Source of the DNA: a bacterium
GTDB taxonomy: Bacteria; Lindowbacteria; 2-12-FULL-62-27
Length of the DNA: 44,189 bases
Direction of reading: 5' to 3'
Assembly: GCA_016202645.1 (NCBI GenBank)
Contig: JACQOF010000093.1
Span: forward strand, 1-44,189
Shown: piece by piece, positions 7,539 through 18,002 of the stretch
How the letters are laid out: the number at the start of each line of letters is the position of its first letter
Position numbering within the stretch: the stretch's first letter is position 1
Position numbers and translations under genes: made by a program
Notes under the pieces: generated by a model
Database searches by the model: none
What the model was told of the DNA's origin: nothing
Seen by the model: only the letters and a program-made list of their open reading frames with translations

Positions 7539-7736
7539 ATGGCCAAGAAACTGGAAATGCTGGTGGTGTCGAGCAAGGTGAAGTCACTGCTCAAGAAAGC
7601 CAAGTGCAATACGGCGGGCGACGCGCTGGACGGACTCAATGCGGTGGTTCATTGGTACATCGGCGAGGCGGCAACGCGCGCCAAGGCCAACGGCCGCAAG
7701 ACGGTCCGCAAGCACGATTTTTGCGCCTGCGCCTGA
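7539..7736 (+). CDS. bacterial histone-fold protein
   Basis: A 65-aa basic protein preceded by a very strong Shine-Dalgarno (GAGGAGG, about five bases before ATG 7539). The sequence has the helix-strand loop-helix pattern of a single histone fold: VSSKVKSLLKKAKCN as helix 1, GDALDGLNAVVHWYIGEAAT as the long central helix, then AKANGRKTVRKHDF. The last part is the hallmark R-K-T-V-x-x-x-D loop and helix 3 of archaeal and Bdellovibrio-type histones. Histone-fold proteins of this size are known as major nucleoid proteins in Bdellovibrio. Function here, DNA binding and compaction, is inferred from the fold. The C-terminus ends in the odd cysteine-bearing tail CACA. It is likely monocistronic and strongly expressed; a weak -35-like GTGACA at 7465-7470 lies upstream, but the promoter is not clear. 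There is no signal peptide. Confidence 0.8.
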   Translation: MAKKLEMLVVSSKVKSLLKKAKCNTAGDALDGLNAVVHWYIGEAATRAKANGRKTVRKHDFCACA

Positions 7737-7769
7737 CCCCGGCAATCATTTTCAAACGAGCCGCGGCGA

Positions 7770-9086
7770 TTGCTGACTGAAACTCCGATTCCTCCCGGCA
7801 AGACGGGATTGCCGCTGGTCGGCGAGACGTTGGCCTACCTCGCCAACGGATACGAATTCATCGAGCGGCGCCGTGCGAGGTTTGGGCCGGTTTTCCGAAC
7901 GAACCTTCTCGGGCGGCCGACGGCCGTCATTTCCGGGCCGGACGCCTGCGCATCGTGGATCGATCCCGAAAAGATCCAGCGCGAGGGATCGATGCCGCCG
8001 CACATCCAGGAGATTTTTGGCGGAAGAAGCCTTCCCCTGCTGGACGGGGTGGAACACCGCGAACGGAAATCGCAGGTGCTTGCGGGATTTGGCCGCGATG
8101 CGCTCGAGGGATACCTCCCCCAGCTTGAGGAGGTTACCCGGCGCCTGCTCGACCAGTGGGTAAAAGCGGGGGAGATCGTCGCGGCCGGGGAATTCAAGCG
8201 GCTTGCGATCGAAGGAATCTGCCGGAACGTGATGAGCCTCGAGCCCGGTCCCACGACCGACGCCATCCGCGCGGACTTCTGCGGGCTTGCGGCCGGCATG
8301 ACGGCCCTGCCGATCCCGATTCCCGGTTCCACCTACAGCCGCGCGCTCGCGGCGCGTGGCCGACTGTTTGCCGCGTTTGACGACCTGATCCGGCAACACC
8401 GCGCAAAGCCCCTGAACGACGGCTTGTCGAGGATTCTCGATGCGAAAGTGGAAAACGGGACCGCCATCACCGACGACGCTGCGCGGCTGGAGCTTCACCA
8501 CGTCGTCATCGCGGGATACGTCATCTTCGCGGAGTTCACCGCAACCCTGCTTCATCTGAGCCGGAATCCCGAGGCAGCGGCAAAACTTCGCGAGGAGGTC
8601 CGGCGCGAATCTCCTTCCGGTCCCATCGGGTTCGACGTTCTCCGAAAGATGCCGTACCTTCTTCAGGTCCTGATGGAAGTCAAAAGACTCTGTCCGATCC
8701 TTCCCGCGATTTTCGGCAAGGCAAAGCGCGCTTTCGAATTCAAGGGATACACGATTCCGAAAGGGTGGATGGTCATCTGGGCGATTCGTTCGACCCACCT
8801 CGACCAAGGGATATACCAGGCGCCGGACCGATTCGACCCCGACCGGTTCTCCCCGGGACGCGCGGAACAGAACAAGCACGAACACGCGTTTTCGCCGCAC
8901 GGACCCGGCGCATACGACGGACACAAGTGTCCGGGCACGGACTATGCCACGCTGTTCATGGATGTCCTGACCATACACCTTCTCCGAGACTGTGTGTGGG
9001 ACCTGCCCCCGCAGGACCTCGAGTACAACTGGCGATTGACTCCCCCCGAACCGAAGGACGGCCTCCGCCTGCGGCTTCGCCGGTAA
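7770..9086 (+). CDS. cytochrome P450 with an extended heme-ligand loop
   Basis: A 438-aa soluble P450. The N-terminal part (IPPGKTGLPLVGETLAYL, FGPVFRTNLLGRP) resembles CYP120/CYP26-type proteins. The K-helix ExxR is present (LMEVKRLCPIL) and the PERF-like region reads APDRFDPDRF. The heme-cysteine loop is FSPHGPGAYDGHKCPG with Cys387. It is about six residues longer than the usual FxxGxxxCxG and looks like the loop of CYP152 fatty-acid peroxygenases. The Arg-Pro pair of CYP152 helix I is not seen; that helix reads VIAGYVIFAEFTATLL. The start is taken at TTG 7770 because the frame has no upstream ATG; the ribosome site is weak. No ferredoxin or reductase is nearby. The substrate cannot be told, and a fatty acid or terpenoid are guesses. 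Confidence 0.88.
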   Translation: MLTETPIPPGKTGLPLVGETLAYLANGYEFIERRRARFGPVFRTNLLGRPTAVISGPDACASWIDPEKIQREGSMPPHIQEIFGGRSLPLLDGVEHRERKSQVLAGFGRDALEGYLPQLEEVTRRLLDQWVKAGEIVAAGEFKRLAIEGICRNVMSLEPGPTTDAIRADFCGLAAGMTALPIPIPGSTYSRALAARGRLFAAFDDLIRQHRAKPLNDGLSRILDAKVENGTAITDDAARLELHHVVIAGYVIFAEFTATLLHLSRNPEAAAKLREEVRRESPSGPIGFDVLRKMPYLLQVLMEVKRLCPILPAIFGKAKRAFEFKGYTIPKGWMVIWAIRSTHLDQGIYQAPDRFDPDRFSPGRAEQNKHEHAFSPHGPGAYDGHKCPGTDYATLFMDVLTIHLLRDCVWDLPPQDLEYNWRLTPPEPKDGLRLRLRR

Positions 9087-9181
9087 TGAACATCCCGGCC
9101 GTTTTCAAAAATCTTTCTGAAACACCGGGGCTGGACGCCGGGCTTCTCGGCCAAATTCAAAAGTGGCTGATTGAATATTGA
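9086..9181 (+). CDS. possible 31-aa peptide coupled to the P450 gene
   Basis: A short open frame starts in a TAATG overlap with the P450 stop and encodes 31 residues (ending LLGQIQKWLIEY). The coupling is neat, and the peptide could form an amphipathic helix at its end. It has no known family, no independent ribosome-binding site and is short enough to arise by chance, so it is listed only as a candidate. Confidence 0.2.
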   Translation: MNIPAVFKNLSETPGLDAGLLGQIQKWLIEY

Positions 9182-9205
9182 GAACCCCGCGCCGCATGTA
9201 ACTCC

Positions 9206-9394
9206 ATGAACATTGAAGAGGATTATTCGTTTGATTGCCCGTATTGCATGGACACCAACGTCATTCGCATTGACCCAACGGGTGGGGAAAAGCAACAATT
9301 CGTCCAGGATTGTGAAACTTGTTGCCGGCCCATGGTCATCAAATTTGAGGTGGGCCCGGAATCCATCACTAATTTTTCCGCAGAAAGGGAGTAG
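9206..9394 (+). CDS. CPXCG-motif cysteine-rich small protein
   Basis: A 62-aa protein with CPYC near residue 11 and a second cysteine cluster CETCC around residue 36, followed by RPMVIKFEV. This matches the small CPXCG (Cys_rich_CPXCG) family, which probably binds one zinc ion through paired cysteines; its role is unknown. Length is typical. The start is ATG 9206; the upstream region has no clear Shine-Dalgarno. It is followed after eight bases by the glutathione peroxidase gene, in the same direction, so they may be co-transcribed. A redox link is possible but is only inferred from this neighbour. Confidence 0.8.
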   Translation: MNIEEDYSFDCPYCMDTNVIRIDPTGGEKQQFVQDCETCCRPMVIKFEVGPESITNFSAERE

Positions 9395-9402
9395 ATACGC
9401 TC

Positions 9403-9894
9403 ATGTCCCGATTTTATGAGTTGACTGCCAAAGACATCAACGGGCGGACCGTCCAGTTGTCGAAATACAAAGGCCAAGTCTGTCTCGTCGTGAACCTCGC
9501 CTCCTACTGCGGCTATACGCCCCAGTACGCGGGTCTTCAGAAGTTGTATGACGTGAAAAAGGGTGCGGGTCTGGCCATCCTGGGATTTCCGTGCAACCAG
9601 TTCGCCAAGGAGGAGCCGGGAACGGACGAGGAGATCAAATCGTTTTGCAAATCCAAATACGGCGTCGGCTTTGACCTGTTCTCGAAAATCGACGTCAAGG
9701 GTAAAGATCAATCCCCCGTCTACGATTTTTTGACCGGCACGGACAACCCGTCCGGCGCGCACAAGGTCCGCTGGAATTTCCAGAAATATCTGATCGACCG
9801 AACCGGCCAGATCGTCGAAACCTACGACCCGGAAATCGAACCTTCCGATCCAACCCTGACGGCCGACATCGACAAAGCCCTGGCCGGGAAGTAA
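9403..9894 (+). CDS. glutathione peroxidase family protein (cysteine type)
   Basis: A 163-aa thiol peroxidase of the GPx fold that reduces hydrogen peroxide or lipid hydroperoxides. In bacteria the electron donor is usually thioredoxin. The peroxidatic residue is Cys36 (NLASYCGYT), where animal enzymes use selenocysteine. The FPCNQF motif supplies the conserved Gln and Asn region, and Trp124 (VRWNFQKYL) completes the catalytic set. There is no signal peptide, so it is cytoplasmic. The length is normal. It starts at ATG 9403, with AAAGGGAG about 12 bases upstream, and lies directly after the CPXCG gene. The usual GY(T/S) motif continues as TPQY. Confidence 0.93.
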   Translation: MSRFYELTAKDINGRTVQLSKYKGQVCLVVNLASYCGYTPQYAGLQKLYDVKKGAGLAILGFPCNQFAKEEPGTDEEIKSFCKSKYGVGFDLFSKIDVKGKDQSPVYDFLTGTDNPSGAHKVRWNFQKYLIDRTGQIVETYDPEIEPSDPTLTADIDKALAGK

Positions 9895-9958
9895 GAGCGC
9901 GGACGGGATGCCTGTCTGTTGACTCCCCCACCCGTTTTTATGATTCAATCCCTTCAAC

Positions 9959-10690
9959 ATGGAAGATCGAAGCGTGCTGAAGGCCCGTGCGGAGGCCCGG
10001 TTCAAGGAGAGGGACTACGAGGAGGCGCTGCGGCTTTACCGGCAGCTGCACGAGGGTACCCGGGAATCCAAGTATCTCTACAATTCCGCGATCTGCCTTT
10101 ATTATCTCTCCCGGATATCCGACGCCGCCGGTATTCTCGAGGGACTGGCCGCGGCCCGGGCGATGTATCCCGACAGCGCCATTTTTTTGGGATTCTGCTA
10201 CCGGTCTCTCAATCAGACCGGCCGCGCCCGCGTGCATTTCGAGGCGCTTGCCCGGGAGTCCTCCGGAGAAACCCGGATCAAATGCAGGCTCATGGTCGCT
10301 CTGCTTCTGGACGAGTCCGGCGAGGCCGAGGCGGCGGAGAAAGCCTACGAGACGCTGATGGCCGATCCGGACCTCGTCGCCAAAAACCGCGCGGAAGTCT
10401 GCCGCCGGATGGCAACCCTGAAGGAAAACCGGAAAGACCACTCGGGCGCCCTGACGCTCTACCGCGAATCTCTAGCCCACGACGAGGAAGGCGAGCCCGC
10501 CCTCGCCGCCAAATTCCGCATGGCGGTGTGCCTGCTCGAACTTTCGGCCCAGCTGGAGGCGGTGGAACTCCTGAAACAGGTTGAAGACCTGGCGAAGGGA
10601 TCCTTTCTGGGCGAGAGTGCCGCGAAACTTTTGGCAGCCGTCCAGTCAAGCGTCCGCCGAACGGACCGGCACATCGGGTCATACGAATAG
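9959..10690 (+). CDS. TPR-repeat protein
   Basis: A 243-aa protein made of tandem helix pairs with the tetratricopeptide pattern, for example AEARFKERDYEEALRLYRQL near the N-terminus and a similar unit near GALTLYRESLAHDEEGEPAL. TPR arrays act as protein-interaction scaffolds. No signal peptide, catalytic domain or membrane segment is seen, so it is probably cytoplasmic; its partner is unknown. The start at ATG 9959 has only a poor ribosome-binding site. It is separated from the glutathione peroxidase by 64 bp and converges on the glycosyltransferase operon, so it is the last gene of its direction here. Confidence 0.75.
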   Translation: MEDRSVLKARAEARFKERDYEEALRLYRQLHEGTRESKYLYNSAICLYYLSRISDAAGILEGLAAARAMYPDSAIFLGFCYRSLNQTGRARVHFEALARESSGETRIKCRLMVALLLDESGEAEAAEKAYETLMADPDLVAKNRAEVCRRMATLKENRKDHSGALTLYRESLAHDEEGEPALAAKFRMAVCLLELSAQLEAVELLKQVEDLAKGSFLGESAAKLLAAVQSSVRRTDRHIGSYE

Positions 10691-10693
10691 ATC

Positions 10694-10714
10694 GCTGTTG
10701 GCTGTTAGCTGATA
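10694..10714. repeat. heptamer tandem repeat between convergent genes
   Basis: Three 7-bp units, GCTGTTG, GCTGTTA and GCTGATA, lie between the stops of the TPR gene and the convergent glycosyltransferase gene. The following CAGCAGCAAACAGC can partly pair with the units to make a hairpin. Heptamer arrays of other sequence occur inside glmM and folP in this window. A role as a bidirectional terminator is possible but no T-run is seen. Confidence 0.55.
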
Positions 10715-10740
10715 GCCAGCAGCAAACAGCAGGCGCGCGG

Positions 10741-11922
10741 TCATTCCGACATTTTGACAGTTTCGGCGTTCTGAAAGTGAAAAAGTGAACGCATGACCCC
10801 GCTGAGGTTGGGGACAGCGCTGCGGAGGTCGTATTCGGGGAGGAGGTTTGCGCGGGCGGAGGCGGTGATTGATTTTCTGAGGTCGGCGTCGGACAACAGG
10901 GCCAGGATGCGGTCGGCGGCGGCGGGGACACCAGCCGGCGGGACCAGAAATCCCGTCACGCCGTCCTCGATGACTTCGACGGTGCCGTCCACAGCCGTCG
11001 CCACAACGGGGACGCCGAACCATTTGGCTTCTGAGACCACGGTCGGAAGGCCTTCCCAGAGCGACATCAGATAAAAGACGTCCATGAGGGAATAGAGCGA
11101 CGCGAGGTCGCGGCGCCAGCCGGGGAGGAGAACGGCGTTGGCGTGGCCGGTCTGACGCAGGAACCGTTCGACGTCGGGCCGCAGAGGGCCATCGCCCGCC
11201 AGGACAAACCAGACGTCCGGGCGGCGGGCGCGGACGGCGACGGCGACGCGGGCCAGGTCGAGCGGAGATTTCTGCGGTTTGAAATTTCCGACCGTGCCGA
11301 CCACCGGCGCGCCGGGGGGGATGCCGAGCTGCTGCCGAAGCCACGCCGGGTCCGGGGGTTCCCGCGTTAGTTCCTCGACGTCGATCCCGCACCGCAAAAC
11401 TTCAAAACGATCCGCGCGACCAATTCCGTTTTTCAGGGCTTTTTGAATATTCTGCCGGGAATCGGCCAAGTGGAGATCGGCGAAGCGTGAGGCGAAGGAT
11501 TCGACGGCGACGTAAAACGCGCGAAGAATTGGATTTTGGCGGTCATGAAACGCGAAGCCGTGATAGTGATGGATGACCTTGACCCCCGCGAGCGCCCCGG
11601 CGATCCGGCCGATCACACCGGCCTTGGATGAATGGGTGTAGAGAAGGTCTATCGACTCCCGTTTGAGAAACCGTACGAGTTTAAAAACCGAAGTGATATC
11701 CCAGAATGGACTGATCCGGTGTTTTACCGAATCCCAGAGGATCACCCTGCCGCCGGTTTGTTCCCGGGCCTCACTGTCCAGCATCCCGCCGGACCCGGCG
11801 AGGAGGCGCACGTCGAATTGATCGTGCGGGAGGTGGCGGGTAAAGTAGATTTGCTTGCGCTGGGCGCCGCCAAGTTCGAGTTTGGTGATGAAGATTAAAA
11901 CGCGCAGTCGGCGAACGGTCAC
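10741..11922 (-). CDS. GT4-family glycosyltransferase
   Basis: A 393-aa GT-B fold retaining glycosyltransferase that would move a sugar from a nucleotide-sugar onto an envelope glycan or lipid. The N-terminal domain begins with the acceptor-side strand VLIFITKLELGGAQRKQI, typical of GT4. The C-terminal domain has GTVGNFKPQKSPLDL, the donor-binding stretch WEGLPTVVSEAKWFGVPVVA (the E-x7-E motif) and GFLVPP. It starts at GTG 11922, which overlaps the stop of the upstream membrane-protein gene by four bases, so translation is coupled. It is the last gene of the CBS-ligA-trmI-membrane protein operon. Acceptor and donor cannot be assigned; a polysaccharide or glycolipid pathway is likely. Confidence 0.88.
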   Translation of the reverse strand: MTVRRLRVLIFITKLELGGAQRKQIYFTRHLPHDQFDVRLLAGSGGMLDSEAREQTGGRVILWDSVKHRISPFWDITSVFKLVRFLKRESIDLLYTHSSKAGVIGRIAGALAGVKVIHHYHGFAFHDRQNPILRAFYVAVESFASRFADLHLADSRQNIQKALKNGIGRADRFEVLRCGIDVEELTREPPDPAWLRQQLGIPPGAPVVGTVGNFKPQKSPLDLARVAVAVRARRPDVWFVLAGDGPLRPDVERFLRQTGHANAVLLPGWRRDLASLYSLMDVFYLMSLWEGLPTVVSEAKWFGVPVVATAVDGTVEVIEDGVTGFLVPPAGVPAAADRILALLSDADLRKSITASARANLLPEYDLRSAVPNLSGVMRSLFHFQNAETVKMSE

Positions 11923-12649
11923 AGAATCCGGAGAACCCCGTACAGGACGCCGCCGCCCGCGGCGAGCCACAAAGTCGACTGCCAAAAGCGGAGCGCCGCG
12001 TTCCGGACATACACGCCCGCCAGGCCCCAGGCAAGCGGCAGAGAAATCGGCATGCCGGTGCCGGTGAAGGCCGGCTGGGTGTAATGCCAGAGACCGTTCT
12101 GGATGGCGAGATATTCACCGAAGGTCCCGCCCAGACCCGCGACGATGAGAGTGAAGATATCGAGCGGCGTTCGCCATAGAACCAGGCCCGCGCCCAGAAA
12201 CAGAATGTAGTAGTACGAGATGTAGATGCCGATGCGGTCGAAGACTTCGTGAAGGAACAGAAAAAACGTGACGCCGAAGGTCACGCCAAGCAAGCGCCGG
12301 AGATTTTCCGGAAGGCGGGACCAGCCTGACGCGAAGGGTTCAGCGATCAGGATATAGACGCTGAAGAGGTACGCCCAGACAAACCCGATCCAGACGGGGA
12401 GCCCCCATTTAAACACAGGAAAGTGATATCGCCAGAGATCGAACTTGTGGACGCAGACCCACTCGCCGATTGACCCGAGCAGCCCCGCCACGAGCATGAT
12501 CCTGAGAAAATATTCCCGGCGATTTTTTTCCCAGGCGAGAATCGCCGCCAAGCCCGCCAGCAGCGCCGCCGCGCAGGCCCACTGCCAGCGCGAGAGGACC
12601 AAAACCGCGCCGATGACATAGAGCGCGAGGCCCGTGAGGATCGCGGCTC

Positions 12650-12653
<4 letters not shown>
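11919..12653 (-). CDS. polytopic inner-membrane protein of unknown function
   Basis: A 244-aa, strongly hydrophobic protein with about seven or eight membrane segments, the first ones at ILTGLALYVIGAVLVL and ACAAALLAGLAAILAW. Aromatic-rich loops follow (VHKFDLWRYHFPVFKWGLP, IGIYISYYYILF). I do not recognise the family with certainty. It starts at GTG 12653, overlapping the trmI stop by four bases, and ends overlapping the glycosyltransferase start by four bases, so it is embedded in the operon. The tie to the glycosyltransferase suggests an envelope lipid or glycan role, which is inference only. Confidence 0.7.
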
Positions 12654-15917
<3,264 letters not shown>

Positions 15918-16000
15918 TGTACGCCGGAGCCGCGGATTCTGTCAAAGGCGCGGCGGAATCTTGACGCTCGTCGTCACGGGAGTCATGATCGGTTGTCCGA

Positions 16001-16606
16001 ATGGAAAACAAGAACCTGACCATCCTGTTCACCGACATGAAGGATTTCACGCCCCGGACCAGCGGGCAGAGCCGGCAGGCGACGGCCGGCGGTTATTCGC
16101 CGGTTCCGGTCTGGCGGCGGGCCGTTGCGTTCGGCGTCGACATCCTGCTGGTCGCGGTCGTGCTCGCCTTCCTGACCACCCGGGAACGCACGGGGATCCA
16201 TCGTCAGTGGGACGAAATCCGCGCACGGGCAGTCGAAGCGGGGTTCGGGTCGGCGGATGAGATTTCCGAGGGCAGCCCGCTCCGGCCGGAACTGGAAGCC
16301 TTCCGGAATCGGAAATCCCGCTTCATCAAGGACCGGATCGGGCTGGCGCATCTTTTGTTTATTCTCTACGTCTTTACCGCGCTCTCATTCAAAGGAAAAA
16401 CTTTTGGGAAGCACCTCCTGAAATTGAAAGTCGTTCGGACGGACGGATCCGCCTTGCGGTACAACCGCGCGTTTCTCAGGACGCTCCTCTATTATCTGTC
16501 GGCCCTCCCGATGTTTCTCGGATTTCTCTGGGTCTTTTTCAGCAAAGATCGCACGGCCTGGCACGACCGGATATCCGAGACGCTGGTTGTTCCCGATCTG
16601 AGATGA
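16001..16606 (+). CDS. RDD-family membrane protein with an N-terminal cyclase-like tag
   Basis: A 201-aa membrane protein. From about residue 32 it is an RDD domain: AVAFGVDILLVAVVLAFL (first membrane helix with the RDD-type Asp), LAHLLFILYVFTALSF (second), GKTFGKHLLKLKVVRTDG (the conserved G-K-x-x-x-K-x-x-V motif) and a third hydrophobic pair LLYYLSALPMFLGFLWVFF, ending DRTAWHDRISETLVV. RDD proteins are small membrane proteins, some linked to transport. The first ~24 residues (MENKNLTILFTDMKDFTPRT, then SGQSRQ) instead look like the first strand of a class III nucleotidyl cyclase, including the metal-binding FTD motif, but the rest of the cyclase is missing. The start at ATG 16001 has no good ribosome site. 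It overlaps the next gene by four bases. Confidence 0.82.
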   Translation: MENKNLTILFTDMKDFTPRTSGQSRQATAGGYSPVPVWRRAVAFGVDILLVAVVLAFLTTRERTGIHRQWDEIRARAVEAGFGSADEISEGSPLRPELEAFRNRKSRFIKDRIGLAHLLFILYVFTALSFKGKTFGKHLLKLKVVRTDGSALRYNRAFLRTLLYYLSALPMFLGFLWVFFSKDRTAWHDRISETLVVPDLR

Positions 16607-17724
16607 GTCAATCCGAGACCGACAAGAAAACCGTGCTCATTGCGGACGACGAGCCGGACCTGCGAGAGGTGATGGAGGACGGACTCAAGGCATTTGGATT
16701 TTCGGTCGTCACGGCGGTGGACGGCCGGAACGCCGTGTTTCAGGCCCTCCGTGACCGCCCCGACCTGGTCCTGATGGACGTGATGATGCCGGGCGTCACC
16801 GGTATTGAAGCCCTGGGGATTTTCAAAATCCTCCATCCGCTCCGGTCCGTGCCGATCCTGATGCTGACGGCTCTCAAGAGCAGGGAGGACGTTCTGGCCG
16901 CGATTCGCGCCGGCGCCGCCGACTACATCGCCAAGCCGTTTGATCTGAAAATCATTTCAAAAAAAATCGCGCAGATTCTGGCTCAGCCGACTTCGGCGCC
17001 GCCCCAGATTTTCCGGTATTTGCAGTATTCGGCCGCGGCGAGCGACGGCGGACTGACGCTTCATCTCTTTTCCGACTTGACGCCCGAATCGGCCGACGAC
17101 CTCCTGGTCTTGGCGGGCGCGATCGCGCCGCTCCAGCCGATCCGGCTCATGCTCGACCTCGAGCACGTGCCGGCCATCCAGGGACGGCTTCTGAAACCGT
17201 TGTCGATGTTTATCAAAAGCGTCGAGCGGTCCGGCGGGACGATCACGGTGGACCATCTGGACCCGAAGAAACATCGGACGGCGACCGGACTCATCCGGAA
17301 CCTGTTCCATCTGCGGGAAGACCCCGCCAAGCAGGCGGCCCGGGCCGACACCATCGTCAGGACCTCGGCCGCGAATGTGGACTTTCGATATACCGTGAGG
17401 TCGAAAAAGGGGGTCGCCATCATGGAACTGTTCGGGATGCTGACCGGAACGGCAACGGCCAAAATCGATCGAGCTTTCAGCAACATCCAGAACGCCTGGG
17501 CGCCCCTCATTGTCTGCATGGACGGCCTGACCTACGCGGACGGCGCGGGCATGAAACACCTGGTTGAAAAACTGCTGGAAATCAAACTCGGCGCGGGCCT
17601 CAAAGTCTCCGCCTTCGTCATGAACCCCACCATCCGGAAATCCTTCCTCGAAGCCCGCGGCCACCTGGTATCGGGCTTTCACGACCGGCTCGAAGAAGCC
17701 CTGGACGCGTTTCAGAACAACTGA
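16603..17724 (+). CDS. response regulator with a receiver and two STAS-like domains
   Basis: A 373-aa regulator. The receiver (about 9-128) has the acidic pair in IADDEPDL, phospho-acceptor Asp59 (LVLMDVMMPG), the conserved Thr in MLTALKS and Lys in DYIAKPFD. Two STAS-like, anti-sigma-antagonist-type domains appear to follow, at about 140-235 (ending before the linker of charged residues) and about 258-373 (VRSKKGVAIMELFGMLTG ... LIVCMDGLTYADGAGMKHL). The second has the typical strand-then-'D-x-x-x-x-x-x-x-G' turn, though the classical phospho-serine is not obvious. There is no DNA-binding domain, so it should act by protein contact. It overlaps the RDD gene by four bases. No kinase is adjacent; the hybrid kinase at 5.5-7.3 kb is a possible partner, unproven. 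Confidence 0.82.
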   Translation: MSQSETDKKTVLIADDEPDLREVMEDGLKAFGFSVVTAVDGRNAVFQALRDRPDLVLMDVMMPGVTGIEALGIFKILHPLRSVPILMLTALKSREDVLAAIRAGAADYIAKPFDLKIISKKIAQILAQPTSAPPQIFRYLQYSAAASDGGLTLHLFSDLTPESADDLLVLAGAIAPLQPIRLMLDLEHVPAIQGRLLKPLSMFIKSVERSGGTITVDHLDPKKHRTATGLIRNLFHLREDPAKQAARADTIVRTSAANVDFRYTVRSKKGVAIMELFGMLTGTATAKIDRAFSNIQNAWAPLIVCMDGLTYADGAGMKHLVEKLLEIKLGAGLKVSAFVMNPTIRKSFLEARGHLVSGFHDRLEEALDAFQNN

Positions 17725-17761
17725 ATGACTGCTGACCCTTTTTTCGCCGAATCGGCTCTCT

Positions 17762-17834
17762 CCGTCATTCCCGCTAAAGCGGTAATCCAGTCCGCCCTGC
17801 GATAATCTGGATTCCCGCTTTCGCGGGATTGACG
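17762..17834. repeat. REP-like palindromic repeat
   Basis: The left half CCGTCATTCCCGCTAAAGCG runs on to GGTAATCCAG, and the right half, CTGGATTCCCGCTTTCGCGG and on to GATTGACG, is close to its reverse complement, with about 16 bases between. Both halves are themselves imperfect stem-loops around GCTAAAGC or GCTTTCGC. This is the widely spread 'CGTCATTCCCGCG..GGAATCCAG' type of dispersed repeat seen in many bacteria. It lies between the regulator stop and the tRNA-Leu promoter, where it could also act as a terminator-like barrier. Confidence 0.7.
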
Positions 17835-17851
17835 ACCTGAATCGGATTTGA

Positions 17852-17880
17852 TTGACATGTCCGGCCGGCGCGCGTATCCT
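17852..17880 (+). promoter_or_regulatory. sigma70-type promoter of tRNA-Leu
   Basis: A perfect -35 box TTGACA (17852-17857) and a -10 box TATCCT (17875-17880) are separated by 17 bp, and the tRNA begins 18 bp after the -10. The spacing and sequence fit a strong housekeeping promoter. It may also supply transcripts that run into the yggS-proC-yggT cluster, whose first gene starts only 20 bp after the tRNA. Confidence 0.75.
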
Positions 17881-17897
17881 GCTTCGGGTTCAGACAC

Positions 17898-17982
17898 GCC
17901 GGAGTGGCGGAATGGCAGACGCGCGGGACTCAAAATCCCGTGGGGGTCACCCCTCGTGTGGGTTCAAGTCCCTCCTCCGGCA
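17898..17982 (+). tRNA. tRNA-Leu(CAA)
   Basis: An 85-nt class II tRNA. The acceptor strands GCCGGAG and CTCCGGC pair perfectly, the anticodon stem is CGGGA/TCCCG, and the loop CTCAAAA gives anticodon CAA (reads UUG). The long variable arm GGGG-TCA-CCCC is typical of leucine tRNAs. The T loop is TTCAAGT; the T stem GTGGG/CCCTC has one T-T mismatch, a small oddity. No CCA is encoded; CAC follows the discriminator A, as in the tRNA-Val fragment. Confidence 0.93.
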
Positions 17983-18002
17983 CACCAAGATCGGGGGAAT
18001 AT

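Noticed and set aside
9919-9944. TTGACT and TATGAT as a promoter for the TPR gene
   Set aside because: The spacer is only 14 bp, too short for a sigma70 promoter.
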